DNA of 43,784 nucleotides from an uncultured Clostridia bacterium (GTDB lineage Bacteria > Bacillota_A > Clostridia > TANB77 > CAG-508). Shown here in pieces: positions 1-7,192 of this stretch. A program made the position numbers and the translations under genes. Positions within the stretch are counted from its first letter, which is position 1; every line of letters begins with the position of its first letter. Below the pieces are notes generated by a model. That model ran no database searches. It saw nothing but the letters and a program-made list of their open reading frames with translations, and was not told the DNA's origin. The DNA is taken from NCBI GenBank assembly GCA_947624715.1, contig CANQLO010000010.1:1-43784 (forward strand). The letters are read 5' to 3'.

Positions 1-138
1 ATTAGGAATAACAAGTAAGTCCATAAAATTTTTAATAAAAGTTGACTTACCAGTCCTTACAGGACCAACTACTCCAACATAAATATCACCATCAGTACGA
101 GTTGCTATATCCTGATATAGTTTTAAATTGTCCTCCAT
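1..138 (-). CDS. spoIVA: Stage IV sporulation protein A, N-terminal part (runs off the left edge)
   Basis: Only the first 46 codons are present, starting at ATG 138-136 after a strong AAAGGAGG ribosome binding site. The visible residues match the start of SpoIVA, the mother-cell ATPase that polymerises on the forespore and forms the basement layer of the spore coat. The segment GVVGPVRTGKST (about residues 22-33) contains the Walker A P-loop, and the flanking DGDIYVGVV and FIKNFMDLLVIPN are characteristic of the family. The gene reads leftward, divergent from the sugar-nucleotide gene at 380. SpoIVA is normally expressed from a sigma-E promoter; I see no convincing one in the 240 bp upstream. 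Identification is from residue similarity over a short stretch, but the pattern is distinctive. Confidence 0.9.
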   Translation of the reverse strand, partial: MEDNLKLYQDIATRTDGDIYVGVVGPVRTGKSTFIKNFMDLLVIPN

Positions 139-279
139 TTTTTAATCCTCCTTTGAGACGTTTGTACAAAACTTTATTAAAGTATATTAGATTAAATGAA
201 ACTTATGACAAATTTATATAAAAATAATTGTTTACAAGTATTGTTGCATAAAATAAACAAATATGATAGAATACAGAAG

Positions 280-301
280 ATTGTTATATAAAAGTAACAA
301 T
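280..301. promoter_or_regulatory. Inverted repeat upstream of the UDP-sugar pyrophosphorylase gene
   Basis: ATTGTTA and TAACAAT form a perfect 7-bp inverted repeat with an 8-nt AT spacer, in the divergent intergenic region 139-379. It could be an operator or a weak hairpin. No regulator is encoded nearby, and such short repeats arise by chance in AT-rich DNA. Confidence 0.25.
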
Positions 302-379
302 AGAGAATTACTAGTTTGAAAGAATTATCTTTTATTACTATGGATGTCTTTTAGCAAAATAAGAAAGGAATGAAATTTT

Positions 380-1618
380 ATGAAAGATTATAGAGAGGTT
401 TTAAAAGAAAATAACCAAGAACAATTACTAAAAGTTGTAGACAAATTAGATTATGAGAAAAAAGAAAAATTAATTAAAGAAATAGAGAAAATTGATTTTG
501 AACAAATAAATGAATTATATAAAACAAGTAGCATGGAGATTAACAAGGCAATAAAAGGTATTATAATAGAACATGTTCCATTTGTAGATAAGTATAAGCT
601 AGAGAAAAGTAAATACAAACATTTAGAACAATTAGGAACTGATGTTATGAAAAATGGAAAATATGCAGTAGTAACAATGGCTGGAGGACAGGGAACAAGA
701 CTAGGTCACAAAGGACCAAAGGGAACATTTATGCTAAATGTAAAGCCAGAAGAAAAATATTTATTTCAAATAATAGCAGAAAATCTACAAAGAGAAAATG
801 AAAAATATGGAGTAGTACTTCCATGGTACATTATGACAAGTACAGAAAATAATGAAAAGACTGTAGAATTCTTTGAAGAACATAACTATTTTGGATATCC
901 AAAAGAAAATATAAGATTTTTCAATCAAGGAAATTTACCTTTATTAAGCGAAGAAGGTAAATTATTACTAGATGAAAACTATGATATAAAACTTGCATCA
1001 GATGGTAATGGAAGCATATATAAATCAATGAAAAAAGAAGGCATTTTAGATGATATGAAAAAAAGAGGTGTAGAGTGGATATTTATTGGAGCAGTTGACA
1101 ATGCACTTCTTAATATGTGTGATCCAATACTTTTAGGATTAACGATAGATGAAGGTAATGAAATAGGTTCTAAATCAGTAGTAAAGGCTAATCCACATGA
1201 AAGAGTAGGGGTATTTTGTAAAAAAGACAGTAAACCTGCTGTTATAGAATATACAGAACTTCCAGAAGAAATGGCAGAAGAAACTGATGAAGATGGAGAA
1301 CTTCTATTTGGAGAATCTCATATAATGTGTAATCTATATAGTTTGAGAGCATTGGAAAAAATAGCTGAGCAAAATCTTCCATATCATAGTGCTCATAAAA
1401 AAGCAAACTATATTGATGAAAATGGAAATCTAATAGAAGCAACCGAACCTAATAGCTATAAATATGAAGCATTTATATTTGACGGATTTAACTATTTTGA
1501 CAATATATCTATTTTAAGAGGAAGAAGAGAAGAAGACTTTGCACCAATCAAAAATAAAGAAGGTGTTGATAGTCCAGAAACAGCAATAAAACTTTACAAT
1601 GAGTATTGGAAACTATAA
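380..1618 (+). CDS. UDPGP-family uridylyltransferase (probable UDP-N-acetylglucosamine pyrophosphorylase, eukaryote-like type)
   Basis: The 412-residue protein transfers UMP from UTP to a sugar 1-phosphate, most likely GlcNAc-1-P or glucose-1-P. Residues 100-115 read MAGGQGTRLGHKGPKG, the nucleotide-binding loop and catalytic Lys of the UDPGP type 1 family, which includes eukaryotic UAP1 and differs from bacterial GlmU and GalU. Further family features are the EYTELPEE segment and the GAVDNALL segment lining the active site. The N-terminal 80 residues are Lys/Glu-rich and helical, as in UAP1. The start follows AAAGGAATG. The next gene encodes a GlmU-like beta-helix acetyltransferase, so UDP-GlcNAc synthesis is the favoured role. 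Substrate choice between GlcNAc-1-P and Glc-1-P cannot be settled from sequence alone. Confidence 0.8.
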   Translation: MKDYREVLKENNQEQLLKVVDKLDYEKKEKLIKEIEKIDFEQINELYKTSSMEINKAIKGIIIEHVPFVDKYKLEKSKYKHLEQLGTDVMKNGKYAVVTMAGGQGTRLGHKGPKGTFMLNVKPEEKYLFQIIAENLQRENEKYGVVLPWYIMTSTENNEKTVEFFEEHNYFGYPKENIRFFNQGNLPLLSEEGKLLLDENYDIKLASDGNGSIYKSMKKEGILDDMKKRGVEWIFIGAVDNALLNMCDPILLGLTIDEGNEIGSKSVVKANPHERVGVFCKKDSKPAVIEYTELPEEMAEETDEDGELLFGESHIMCNLYSLRALEKIAEQNLPYHSAHKKANYIDENGNLIEATEPNSYKYEAFIFDGFNYFDNISILRGRREEDFAPIKNKEGVDSPETAIKLYNEYWKL

Positions 1619-1697
1619 TTTAAATATTTTAAAAATAGAGAATAATTAAAATATTATAGAAATATTTTAGTTTAGTTCTCAGAAAGAGAGTAGAAGT

Positions 1698-2366
1698 ATG
1701 GAAGAATGTAAAATTGTTAATTTATATAATTTAGATGAAACAATAGCAAAGGATTTAATGAGTAAGTATACGTATCCTTGGGAGGTACTAGCACATATTG
1801 AAGAATACATAATAGAACTTGGAAAGACACTTCCAAAAGAGGAATACAACCAAATTGGTGAAAATGTATGGATACATAAAACAGCCAATGTTTATGAAAG
1901 TGCATATATAAAAGGTCCAGCAATAATATGTAAGAATGCAGAAGTAAGACATTGTGCATTTATAAGAGGAAAAGCAATAGTAGGAGAAAATGCAGTTGTT
2001 GGAAACTCAACAGAATTAAAAAATGTAATATTATTTAATAATGTTCAAGTTCCACATTATAATTATGTAGGAGACTCTATATTAGGATATAAGTCACACA
2101 TGGGAGCAGGTTCAATTACATCTAACGTAAAATCAGATAAAAAGTTAGTAGTCATTAAAGGAGCAAAAGAGCAAATTGAAACAGGAATTAAGAAAGTAGG
2201 AGCGATGCTTGGAGATAATGTTGAAGTCGGATGTGGTTCTGTATTAAATCCAGGAACTATAGTTGGAAGAAATACTAACATTTACCCACTATCATCAGTA
2301 AGAGGTGTAGTTCCAGAAAATAGTATTTACAAAACAAAAACAGAAATTGTAGAAAAGTGTCAATAG
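1698..2366 (+). CDS. Left-handed beta-helix acyltransferase, GlmU C-terminal-like
   Basis: A 222-residue protein whose residues from about 55 to 215 form hexapeptide repeats (V/I-G-x-x-x motifs) of the left-handed beta-helix fold. The segment VPHYNYVGDSILG then MGAGSITSNV aligns with the acetyltransferase active site of GlmU, and His120 corresponds to the catalytic His of that family. GlmU's N-terminal uridylyltransferase domain is absent; a UDPGP-family enzyme is encoded 80 bp upstream, so the pair may supply both GlmU activities as separate proteins. The N-terminal 50 residues are not recognised. The gene's last three codons (TGT CAA TAG) lie inside a TGTCAATAGGGAC repeat, so the repeat supplies the natural or acquired C-terminus. 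Confidence 0.75.
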   Translation: MEECKIVNLYNLDETIAKDLMSKYTYPWEVLAHIEEYIIELGKTLPKEEYNQIGENVWIHKTANVYESAYIKGPAIICKNAEVRHCAFIRGKAIVGENAVVGNSTELKNVILFNNVQVPHYNYVGDSILGYKSHMGAGSITSNVKSDKKLVVIKGAKEQIETGIKKVGAMLGDNVEVGCGSVLNPGTIVGRNTNIYPLSSVRGVVPENSIYKTKTEIVEKCQ

Positions 2367-2449
2367 GGACGTGTCAAAGGGGACGGAGGTTTTTGTCAAA
2401 GGGGACGGAGGTTTTTGACATTGTCAAAGAAAACGGAAACTGTTTGACA
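2357..2449. repeat. REP-like GGGACGG repeat cluster
   Basis: A partial unit TGTCAATAGGGAC (2357-2369) is followed by two tandem 22-nt units of the form TGTCAAAGGGGACGGAGG plus T-run (2372-2393 and 2394-2415), then a diverged unit with TGTCAAAGAAAACGG (2422-2449). Units begin with TGTCAA and the run ends in TTGACA, giving short inverted termini. The same core recurs at 18019-18102. This resembles the GGGACGG palindromes found near IS200-like REP-associated transposases in Firmicutes (inference); no transposase lies in the window. Confidence 0.75.
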
Positions 2450-2458
2450 TAAAAAGTT

Positions 2459-2502
2459 AAATCTCAAGCAATACCTATCATGTAGGAATTTGCTTGAGAT
2501 TT
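2459..2502. terminator. Bidirectional terminator hairpin
   Basis: A perfect 13-bp stem (AAATCTCAAGCAA with TTGCTTGAGATTT) has an 18-nt loop that contains its own small CCTA/TAGG pairing. It sits between convergent genes ending at 2366 (plus) and 2533 (minus), with A/T tracts on both sides. Confidence 0.8.
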
Positions 2503-2532
2503 TAAATTATATATTATTTATTTTCTGTTTCT

Positions 2533-2907
2533 TTAAATTGTAACATTATTTGCTTCATATCTTGTTTCATGCTCTTTACTAGGAAGCATATAGTCAACTA
2601 AACCATAAACAAGAGCACCAAGGAAAAGTGATAAAAATGATAACATATAACCAATAACAAAGTATTGAACTAGAAATAAAGCAACTCCAGCTAAAACAAA
2701 TCCAATTATAAATTTAATAAAAGGGTGATAATAAATTTTAGTAAAATTATCAATTAGAAAATCAATTACTGTTAAGATTATAATTGCTAAAGCTAATATA
2801 CCAATACTAGAAGTAGTAAAACCGGGAGTAAAAAATGCTGTAATTCCTAAAACAAGAATGCTTGCAATAAGTCTACCTATAAATTGAATTGATCTATTAA
2901 TTTTCAT
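2533..2907 (-). CDS. Small integral membrane protein, phage-holin-IV-like
   Basis: A 124-residue protein with about four predicted membrane helices (near residues 8-26, 30-52, 60-85 and 88-108) and a charged tail. The N-terminal IGRLIASILVLGITAFFTPG and the GALVYGLVDYMLP segment near the C-terminus resemble the 4-TM holin-like (Phage_holin_4_2) group of small Firmicute membrane proteins. The function of chromosomal members is unknown and nothing else phage-like surrounds it. It is transcribed leftward, convergent with the beta-helix gene and divergent from the DUF421 gene. The start follows AAAGGAACAAATTTCTT on the minus strand. Confidence 0.5.
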   Translation of the reverse strand: MKINRSIQFIGRLIASILVLGITAFFTPGFTTSSIGILALAIIILTVIDFLIDNFTKIYYHPFIKFIIGFVLAGVALFLVQYFVIGYMLSFLSLFLGALVYGLVDYMLPSKEHETRYEANNVTI

Positions 2908-3081
2908 AAGAAATTTGTTCCTTTCTCTTTAAAAAGTTATATTGTAATTTAATTAAATTATTTCCAAAAATTATAAATATATACTTATAATATTTATCAG
3001 ATAGTTTTTTAGTATAGAAAATAATACATTGGAAACAATAAATTATAATTTTATATTTTGTAAAGGGAGAACAAATAATTT

Positions 3082-3759
3082 ATGTTAATAACTTTTGTAA
3101 GATCAATAATTTTATATATTATTGTATTATTAGTAATGAGAATGATGGGAAAAAGGGAAATAGGACAACTACAACCTTTTGAACTTGTTATTTCAATTAT
3201 GATAGCAGACTTAGCATCAGTACCAATGTCAGATTTAGGTATACCAATATTTAATGGAATAGTACCAATTTTGGGACTTCTTGCTATGCATATGATAATA
3301 TCTTTCTTGAATTTAAAATCTATTAAATTTAGAAGTGTAACTTGCGGAAAACCTAGAATACTGATTTATAGAGGAAGAATTGATGAAAATGCTTTGGTTA
3401 AAGAAAGATTTACATTAAATGAATTACAAGAAAGATTAAGAAATAGCAATATATTTAATTTAGGAGATGTAGAATATGCTATTTTAGAAACAAACGGAAA
3501 TATATCAGTAATACAAAAGCCAGCAAAAAGAACAGTAATTCCAGAAGATTTAGGAATTGAGCCAGATTATGAAGGAATTCCTTATGAACTAGTGATTGAT
3601 GGAAAAATCATGTATGATAATTTGCAAAAACTAGGCAAGGATTATAAGTGGTTAAAAAAGCAGATTGATAAATTTAATACAACACCGGAACATTGCTTAA
3701 TTGCTACAATTGATGGAAAAGGAAACTTCTTCTGTCAAGAAAAAGATAAATACAATTAA
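3082..3759 (+). CDS. DUF421 membrane protein (YetF family)
   Basis: A 225-residue protein with three N-terminal membrane helices (about 1-20, 34-52, 57-77), then the two-part cytoplasmic domain of the DUF421/YetF family. MRMMGKREIGQLQPFELVI after the first helix and GKPRILIYRGRID (about 90-102) are family signatures. The tail contains PYELVIDGKI and ends in a polar segment. Function is not established; in spore formers these genes often occur beside a DUF4363 gene, as here, which starts 66 bp downstream. The start follows AAAGGGAGAAC. Confidence 0.85.
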   Translation: MLITFVRSIILYIIVLLVMRMMGKREIGQLQPFELVISIMIADLASVPMSDLGIPIFNGIVPILGLLAMHMIISFLNLKSIKFRSVTCGKPRILIYRGRIDENALVKERFTLNELQERLRNSNIFNLGDVEYAILETNGNISVIQKPAKRTVIPEDLGIEPDYEGIPYELVIDGKIMYDNLQKLGKDYKWLKKQIDKFNTTPEHCLIATIDGKGNFFCQEKDKYN

Positions 3760-3825
3760 ATTTAAAATTTTATATTTAATGAAGGGAGAAAAGTTAGCAC
3801 TCAAGTGTTGACATAAAATATAAAT

Positions 3826-4212
3826 ATGAAAAAAGAACTTATTATAACGATAATAATAATTATTATTATAATTATTGCAGGAATTTTAACTCAGGAAAAT
3901 ACTAAAAAGGTAATGAGTATCATGGATGAAAAACTAGATAGCCTTAAACAAGGTATATTATCAGAAAAGGAAAGTGATGAGCTAACTAAAGACGTAGATG
4001 ATGTATATAATTATTGGTTAGGAGAAGATAAAATTTTGTCATTATATTTAGAACATAATGAACTAGAAAAAATAAATACACATCTGAAAACAATTAAAGG
4101 ATACTTAGAAGCAGATGATGAAAGAGAAAGTGTACCTGAAATTGAAAAATGTATATCTGTAATAGATCACTTAGAGGAAAAGCAAGCAGTTAATATAAAA
4201 AATATATTCTAG
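3826..4212 (+). CDS. DUF4363 family membrane-anchored protein
   Basis: A 128-residue protein with one N-terminal membrane anchor containing an unbroken run of about ten isoleucines (residues 8-18), followed by a soluble, acidic, helical domain. The E/K-rich helices and the EHNELEKINTHL and CISVIDHLEE segments fit DUF4363, which usually follows DUF421 genes in Clostridia. An in-frame TAA lies 15 nt upstream, so ATG 3826 is the first possible start. The only good ribosome binding site (GAAGGGAG, 3780-3787) is about 38 nt upstream, so translation may be weak or coupled. Function is unknown. Confidence 0.75.
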   Translation: MKKELIITIIIIIIIIIAGILTQENTKKVMSIMDEKLDSLKQGILSEKESDELTKDVDDVYNYWLGEDKILSLYLEHNELEKINTHLKTIKGYLEADDERESVPEIEKCISVIDHLEEKQAVNIKNIF

Positions 4213-4254
4213 TGAATAGTATTTATAAATGGAAAATATAACTACAATATTATG

Positions 4255-4283
4255 TTGACAATAAATAATATAAATGATAAAAT
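4255..4283 (+). promoter_or_regulatory. Possible sigma-A promoter before the U32 gene
   Basis: TTGACA (4255-4260) and TAAAAT (4278-4283) are separated by exactly 17 bp. The predicted transcription start falls at about 4290, inside the terminator-like hairpin 4288-4310. If the promoter is real, the message would begin with a stable 5' stem. Confidence 0.45.
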
Positions 4284-4287
4284 TAAG

Positions 4288-4314
4288 CAAGTAGGAAACC
4301 TTCCTACTTGTTTT
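4288..4314 (+). terminator. Hairpin with T-run after DUF4363
   Basis: CAAGTAGGAA pairs perfectly with TTCCTACTTG (10 bp, 3-nt loop), followed by TTTTA. This is a good intrinsic terminator for the DUF421-DUF4363 unit. Confidence 0.75.
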
Positions 4315-4354
4315 AGTTAACTTTAAAAATAAATATAAAAAATAAGGAGGAAAT

Positions 4355-5584
4355 ATGAATAAGCCAGAACTTTTAGCGCCTGCTGGGTCATACGAAAAAG
4401 CAAAAGCTGCTTTTTTATATGGAGCAGATGCAATATATTGTGGAACAGGTGAGCTTTCTTTAAGAAGTAGAGCCGAAGTTGATAATGATGATCTATCTAA
4501 AACAATTGAATATGCCCATAATATTGGAAAAAAGGTATATGCTACAATAAATATTTATGCTCCAGATGAAAAATATGAAGAAATAGAAAGACAAGTTAAA
4601 ATGCTAAACAAACTTGCTGTTGATGCAATTATAGTATCTGATGGTGGAGTAATAGATTGTATTAGAGAATTAGCACCCGATATTCCAATACATGTTAGTA
4701 CACAAGCAAATACTTTAAGTGCACATACGGCTAAATTTTGGTACAAAAATGGTGCATCTAGAATTATTTTATCAAGAGAAATGAATAAAGAACAAATAAA
4801 AAATCTAATAGATAATATTCCACAAGGCTTAGAAACAGAGATGTTTATACATGGAGCAATATGTTGGGCTTATTCTGGAAGATGTTATTTAAGTGACTTT
4901 TTAGCTAATAGAAATGCTAATTTAGGAGACTGTGCACAAAGCTGTAGATGGGCATATAATTTATATTTAGAAGAAAAAAATAATCCAGGAAATATGATGC
5001 CTATTGAAGAAGATACAAATGGTACATATATATTATCTTCTAAAGACTTGTGTTTAATAAAAAGAATTCCAGAAATAGTTGAAATGGGAGTAACAAGTCT
5101 TAAAATTGAAGGAAGATTAAAGTCAGAATATTATGTAGCAAGTGTAGTAAATGCTTATAGAAATGCAATAGATGATTATTGCAACAATAAAGAAAATTAT
5201 GATTATACAAAATATCTAAAAGAATTAGAAAAAGTCAAAACAAGAGGACTAACAGAATTCTTCTTTAATGATAAAAACAACAAAGACTATCAAGAATTTG
5301 AAGGAAAACAATATAATCCAGAATATGAGTATGGAGCGCAAGTAGTAGAATATAATGAGGATAAATCAATTGTTAGAATTGGAAACAAGCTTACAGTTGG
5401 AGATAAAATGGAGATAATAATTCCAAATAAAATAACAGTAGAAGAATTTACAATAAATAAAATGTGGGACACGGAAACTGATGAAGAAATAGAAACAGTA
5501 AATCCAGGAAAATTAGGACAATCTGTAAAAATTCATTTACCAATTAAATGTGAAGCAGGATGGATGATAAGAAGAAAAAAATAA
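4355..5584 (+). CDS. Peptidase U32 family protein, TrhP-like (tRNA 5-hydroxyuridine synthesis)
   Basis: A 409-residue member of the U32 family. It begins PELLAPAGSYEKAKAA and carries the signature EMFIHGAICWAYSGRCYLS (about 163-181), followed by DCAQSCRW. The four conserved Cys are those expected to ligate an iron-sulfur cluster in U32 proteins. Despite the family name, characterised members such as TrhP (YegQ, YrrN/YrrO) act in prephenate-dependent wobble-uridine hydroxylation of tRNA rather than proteolysis. The C-terminal 80 residues form the small beta domain (VGDKMEIIIPN). Bacillus has two tandem paralogues and this locus has one. The start follows AAGGAGGAAAT. Assignment to TrhP rather than another U32 subgroup is by overall resemblance. 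Confidence 0.8.
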   Translation: MNKPELLAPAGSYEKAKAAFLYGADAIYCGTGELSLRSRAEVDNDDLSKTIEYAHNIGKKVYATINIYAPDEKYEEIERQVKMLNKLAVDAIIVSDGGVIDCIRELAPDIPIHVSTQANTLSAHTAKFWYKNGASRIILSREMNKEQIKNLIDNIPQGLETEMFIHGAICWAYSGRCYLSDFLANRNANLGDCAQSCRWAYNLYLEEKNNPGNMMPIEEDTNGTYILSSKDLCLIKRIPEIVEMGVTSLKIEGRLKSEYYVASVVNAYRNAIDDYCNNKENYDYTKYLKELEKVKTRGLTEFFFNDKNNKDYQEFEGKQYNPEYEYGAQVVEYNEDKSIVRIGNKLTVGDKMEIIIPNKITVEEFTINKMWDTETDEEIETVNPGKLGQSVKIHLPIKCEAGWMIRRKK

Positions 5585-5638
5585 AACCTCTATGTATTTT
5601 TCTAAATTGATTATATAAGAAATAATAAGAGGTCAGGC

Positions 5639-5665
5639 ACTTTCATTAAACTTTTGCATATAATA
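5639..5665 (+). promoter_or_regulatory. Mother-cell sigma factor (sigma-E/sigma-K) promoter of sigK
   Basis: An AC dinucleotide (5639-5640), a 16-bp spacer and CATATAATA (5657-5665) match the AC-N16-CATAnnnTA pattern of sigma-K-type promoters, whose -10 is shared with sigma-E. The -10 ends 29 bp before the sigK start. The same geometry is found before cotJA. Confidence 0.55.
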
Positions 5666-5694
5666 AATATGTAAGTTGCAATGGAGGTGCTTTT

Positions 5695-6393
5695 ATGTTA
5701 GGCCTTACTTTATCTGGATTTTTAACATTCTTGGGTTCAGGAATGTATACGGTTGGTTACATAACTAATAATAATCTTTTTCCGGAGACATTAAGTCAGG
5801 AAGAAGAAAAAAAGTATATACAAATGATGAGTGAAGGTGATGAAGAAGCAAAGAACATTTTAATAGAGCATAATCTAAGATTAGTAGCACATGTTTGCAA
5901 AAAATATTCAAATTCTAATGTTGACCAAGATGATTTGATTTCAATAGGTTCAATAGGACTAATAAAAGGTATTAATAGCTTTAATGCTAGTAAAAATATT
6001 AAGCTTTCAACATATATATCAAAATGTATTGACAATGAGATTCTTATGTATCTTAGGTCATCTAAAAAATTAAATTCAGAAGTATATTTGGAAGAACCAA
6101 TAGGAAAAGATAAAGATGATAATACCATTACGTTAAAAGAAGTTTTGGAAAATGAAGACAAACCGATAGATGAAGAAATTGAATTAAAATTAAGAATAAA
6201 GAAATTATATGAAAAGATAAAAAGTATATTAAAAGAAAGAGAAAGAACTATTATTGAATTAAGATTTGGCTTAAATGGTAAAGAACCTAAAACACAAAAT
6301 GAAATTGCTAAATCAATGGGAATATCACGTTCATATGTGTCAAGAATAGAAACAAAAGCAATAGGAAAATTAGCCAAGGAACTTAAAGAGTAA
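5695..6393 (+). CDS. sigK: RNA polymerase sporulation sigma factor, pro-sigma-K
   Basis: A 232-residue sigma-70 family factor of the late mother cell. The hydrophobic N-terminus (MLGLTLSGFLTFLGSGMYTV) is the pro-sequence removed by SpoIVFB, and the mature part begins near YITNNNLFPETLS. Region 2 is marked by NLRLVAHVCKKY, DDLISIGSIGLIKG and KLSTYISKCIDNEILMYLR. Region 4 is marked by RERTIIELRFGLNG and the helix-turn-helix TQNEIAKSMGISRSYVSRIE. The gene is intact in one piece, with no skin-type interruption, which is the usual clostridial arrangement. A strong ATGGAGGTG ribosome binding site precedes the start. A sigma-K/E-type promoter upstream fits the known mother-cell cascade and autoregulation. 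Confidence 0.95.
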   Translation: MLGLTLSGFLTFLGSGMYTVGYITNNNLFPETLSQEEEKKYIQMMSEGDEEAKNILIEHNLRLVAHVCKKYSNSNVDQDDLISIGSIGLIKGINSFNASKNIKLSTYISKCIDNEILMYLRSSKKLNSEVYLEEPIGKDKDDNTITLKEVLENEDKPIDEEIELKLRIKKLYEKIKSILKERERTIIELRFGLNGKEPKTQNEIAKSMGISRSYVSRIETKAIGKLAKELKE

Positions 6394-6464
6394 ATTAAAA
6401 CTAATTTGAAGAAAGTTTATGTCAATGAATAACTCTAATTATTGAAAAATAAATTAATATTATG

Positions 6465-6499
6465 AAAAATCAAGTTTTCAAATGAAAACCTGATTTTTT
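6465..6499. terminator. Bidirectional terminator between sigK and tspO
   Basis: AAAAATCAAGTTTTC pairs with GAAAACCTGATTTTTT (one A-C mismatch) around a 4-nt loop. The T-run on the plus side and A-run on the minus side suit termination of both convergent genes. Confidence 0.75.
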
Positions 6500-6508
6500 C
6501 GTATATAT

Positions 6509-6964
6509 TTAATTTAATAAGTAAACACCCAAAGTTAGGTATGTTGCAAATATTGTCCAAAGTAGATATGGTACTTGAAGTAAGCCAGCCACTTTATCTT
6601 TTTTGTAAAATCGGTAAATCATAATAGCTACTAAAAATACTAAAAGTAATATCCAAAAAAATGAAAATAATCTCCATTTAAAAACAAAGAAAAATATAGG
6701 CCACAAAAGATTTACAATTAGTTGAGTAATGTATATTTGATTAATGCTTTCGTCTACAAGTGACTTATCTTTCAGTATTCCATATGATACTCCCATTAAA
6801 ATATAAAGTATAGTCCAAACAATTGGAAACAGTATAGCGGGAGGAGAAAACGGAGGCTTATTAAGTGAACCATAATCCATTGAACCAGATATGATTAATC
6901 CAACAAGCCCTCCTAACACAACAGGAAAAAGTATTGATTTAGCATAAAGCTTAAATTTAGACAT
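6509..6964 (-). CDS. tspO: TspO/MBR family tryptophan-rich sensory protein
   Basis: A 151-residue, five-helix membrane protein of the TspO (translocator protein) family, which binds porphyrins and related ligands in membranes. Conserved motifs are SLNKPPFSPPAILFPIVWTILY (helix 1-2 loop and helix 2), NLLWPIFFFVFKW (helix 3) and PYLLWTIFATYLTLGVYLLN (helix 5). The length is typical. It reads leftward, convergent with sigK. The start follows AAAGGAATGAATTTTTT. A sigma-A-like promoter lies at 7048-7076. No haem or carotenoid genes are nearby, so the physiological ligand is unknown. Confidence 0.9.
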   Translation of the reverse strand: MSKFKLYAKSILFPVVLGGLVGLIISGSMDYGSLNKPPFSPPAILFPIVWTILYILMGVSYGILKDKSLVDESINQIYITQLIVNLLWPIFFFVFKWRLFSFFWILLLVFLVAIMIYRFYKKDKVAGLLQVPYLLWTIFATYLTLGVYLLN

Positions 6965-7047
6965 AAAAAATTCATTCCTTTCTTAAATTATAAAAACTTT
7001 TTTAATTAAAAACCTCCATATTAGCAGTATATTATGCATAAATTAAA

Positions 7048-7076
7048 ATAATACTAAATTTGTACATAATTAACAA
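7048..7076 (-). promoter_or_regulatory. Probable sigma-A promoter of tspO
   Basis: On the minus strand TTGTTA (7076-7071) is followed after 17 bp by TATTAT (7053-7048), about 85 bp before the tspO start. Confidence 0.4.
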
Positions 7077-7112
7077 TCAATACTTGGTTGTATAGATAAT
7101 GATTTTTTTTGT

Positions 7113-7158
7113 ACTGACCTACCAGTCTAATTACTAAAGTGAAAAAAAGTGATAAAAT
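7113..7158 (+). promoter_or_regulatory. Candidate operator and promoter of the fatty-acid cluster
   Basis: ACTGACCTACCAGT (7113-7126) is a GC-rich inverted repeat (ACTG-N6-CAGT) in otherwise AT-rich DNA, reminiscent of TetR-family operators that control lipid genes. It lies just upstream of a weak -35 (TTACTA, 7131-7136) and a -10 (TAAAAT, 7153-7158). It does not match the FapR or FabT consensus well. No regulator gene is adjacent. Confidence 0.3.
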
Positions 7159-7192
7159 ATCAAATTGAAAATAAATGCAAAAGAGGGTAAAA

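Noticed and set aside
3795..3806. TTAGCACTC resembling half of a CIRCE (HrcA) operator before the DUF4363 gene
   Set aside because: The matching GAGTGCTAA half is absent and the gene is not a chaperone.
3809..3826. TTGACA just before the DUF4363 start as a promoter -35
   Set aside because: A -10 at proper spacing would fall inside the coding sequence, and nothing there resembles TATAAT.
5695..6393. Possible skin-type element or recombinase interrupting sigK
   Set aside because: The gene is continuous from the pro-sequence to the region 4 helix-turn-helix.
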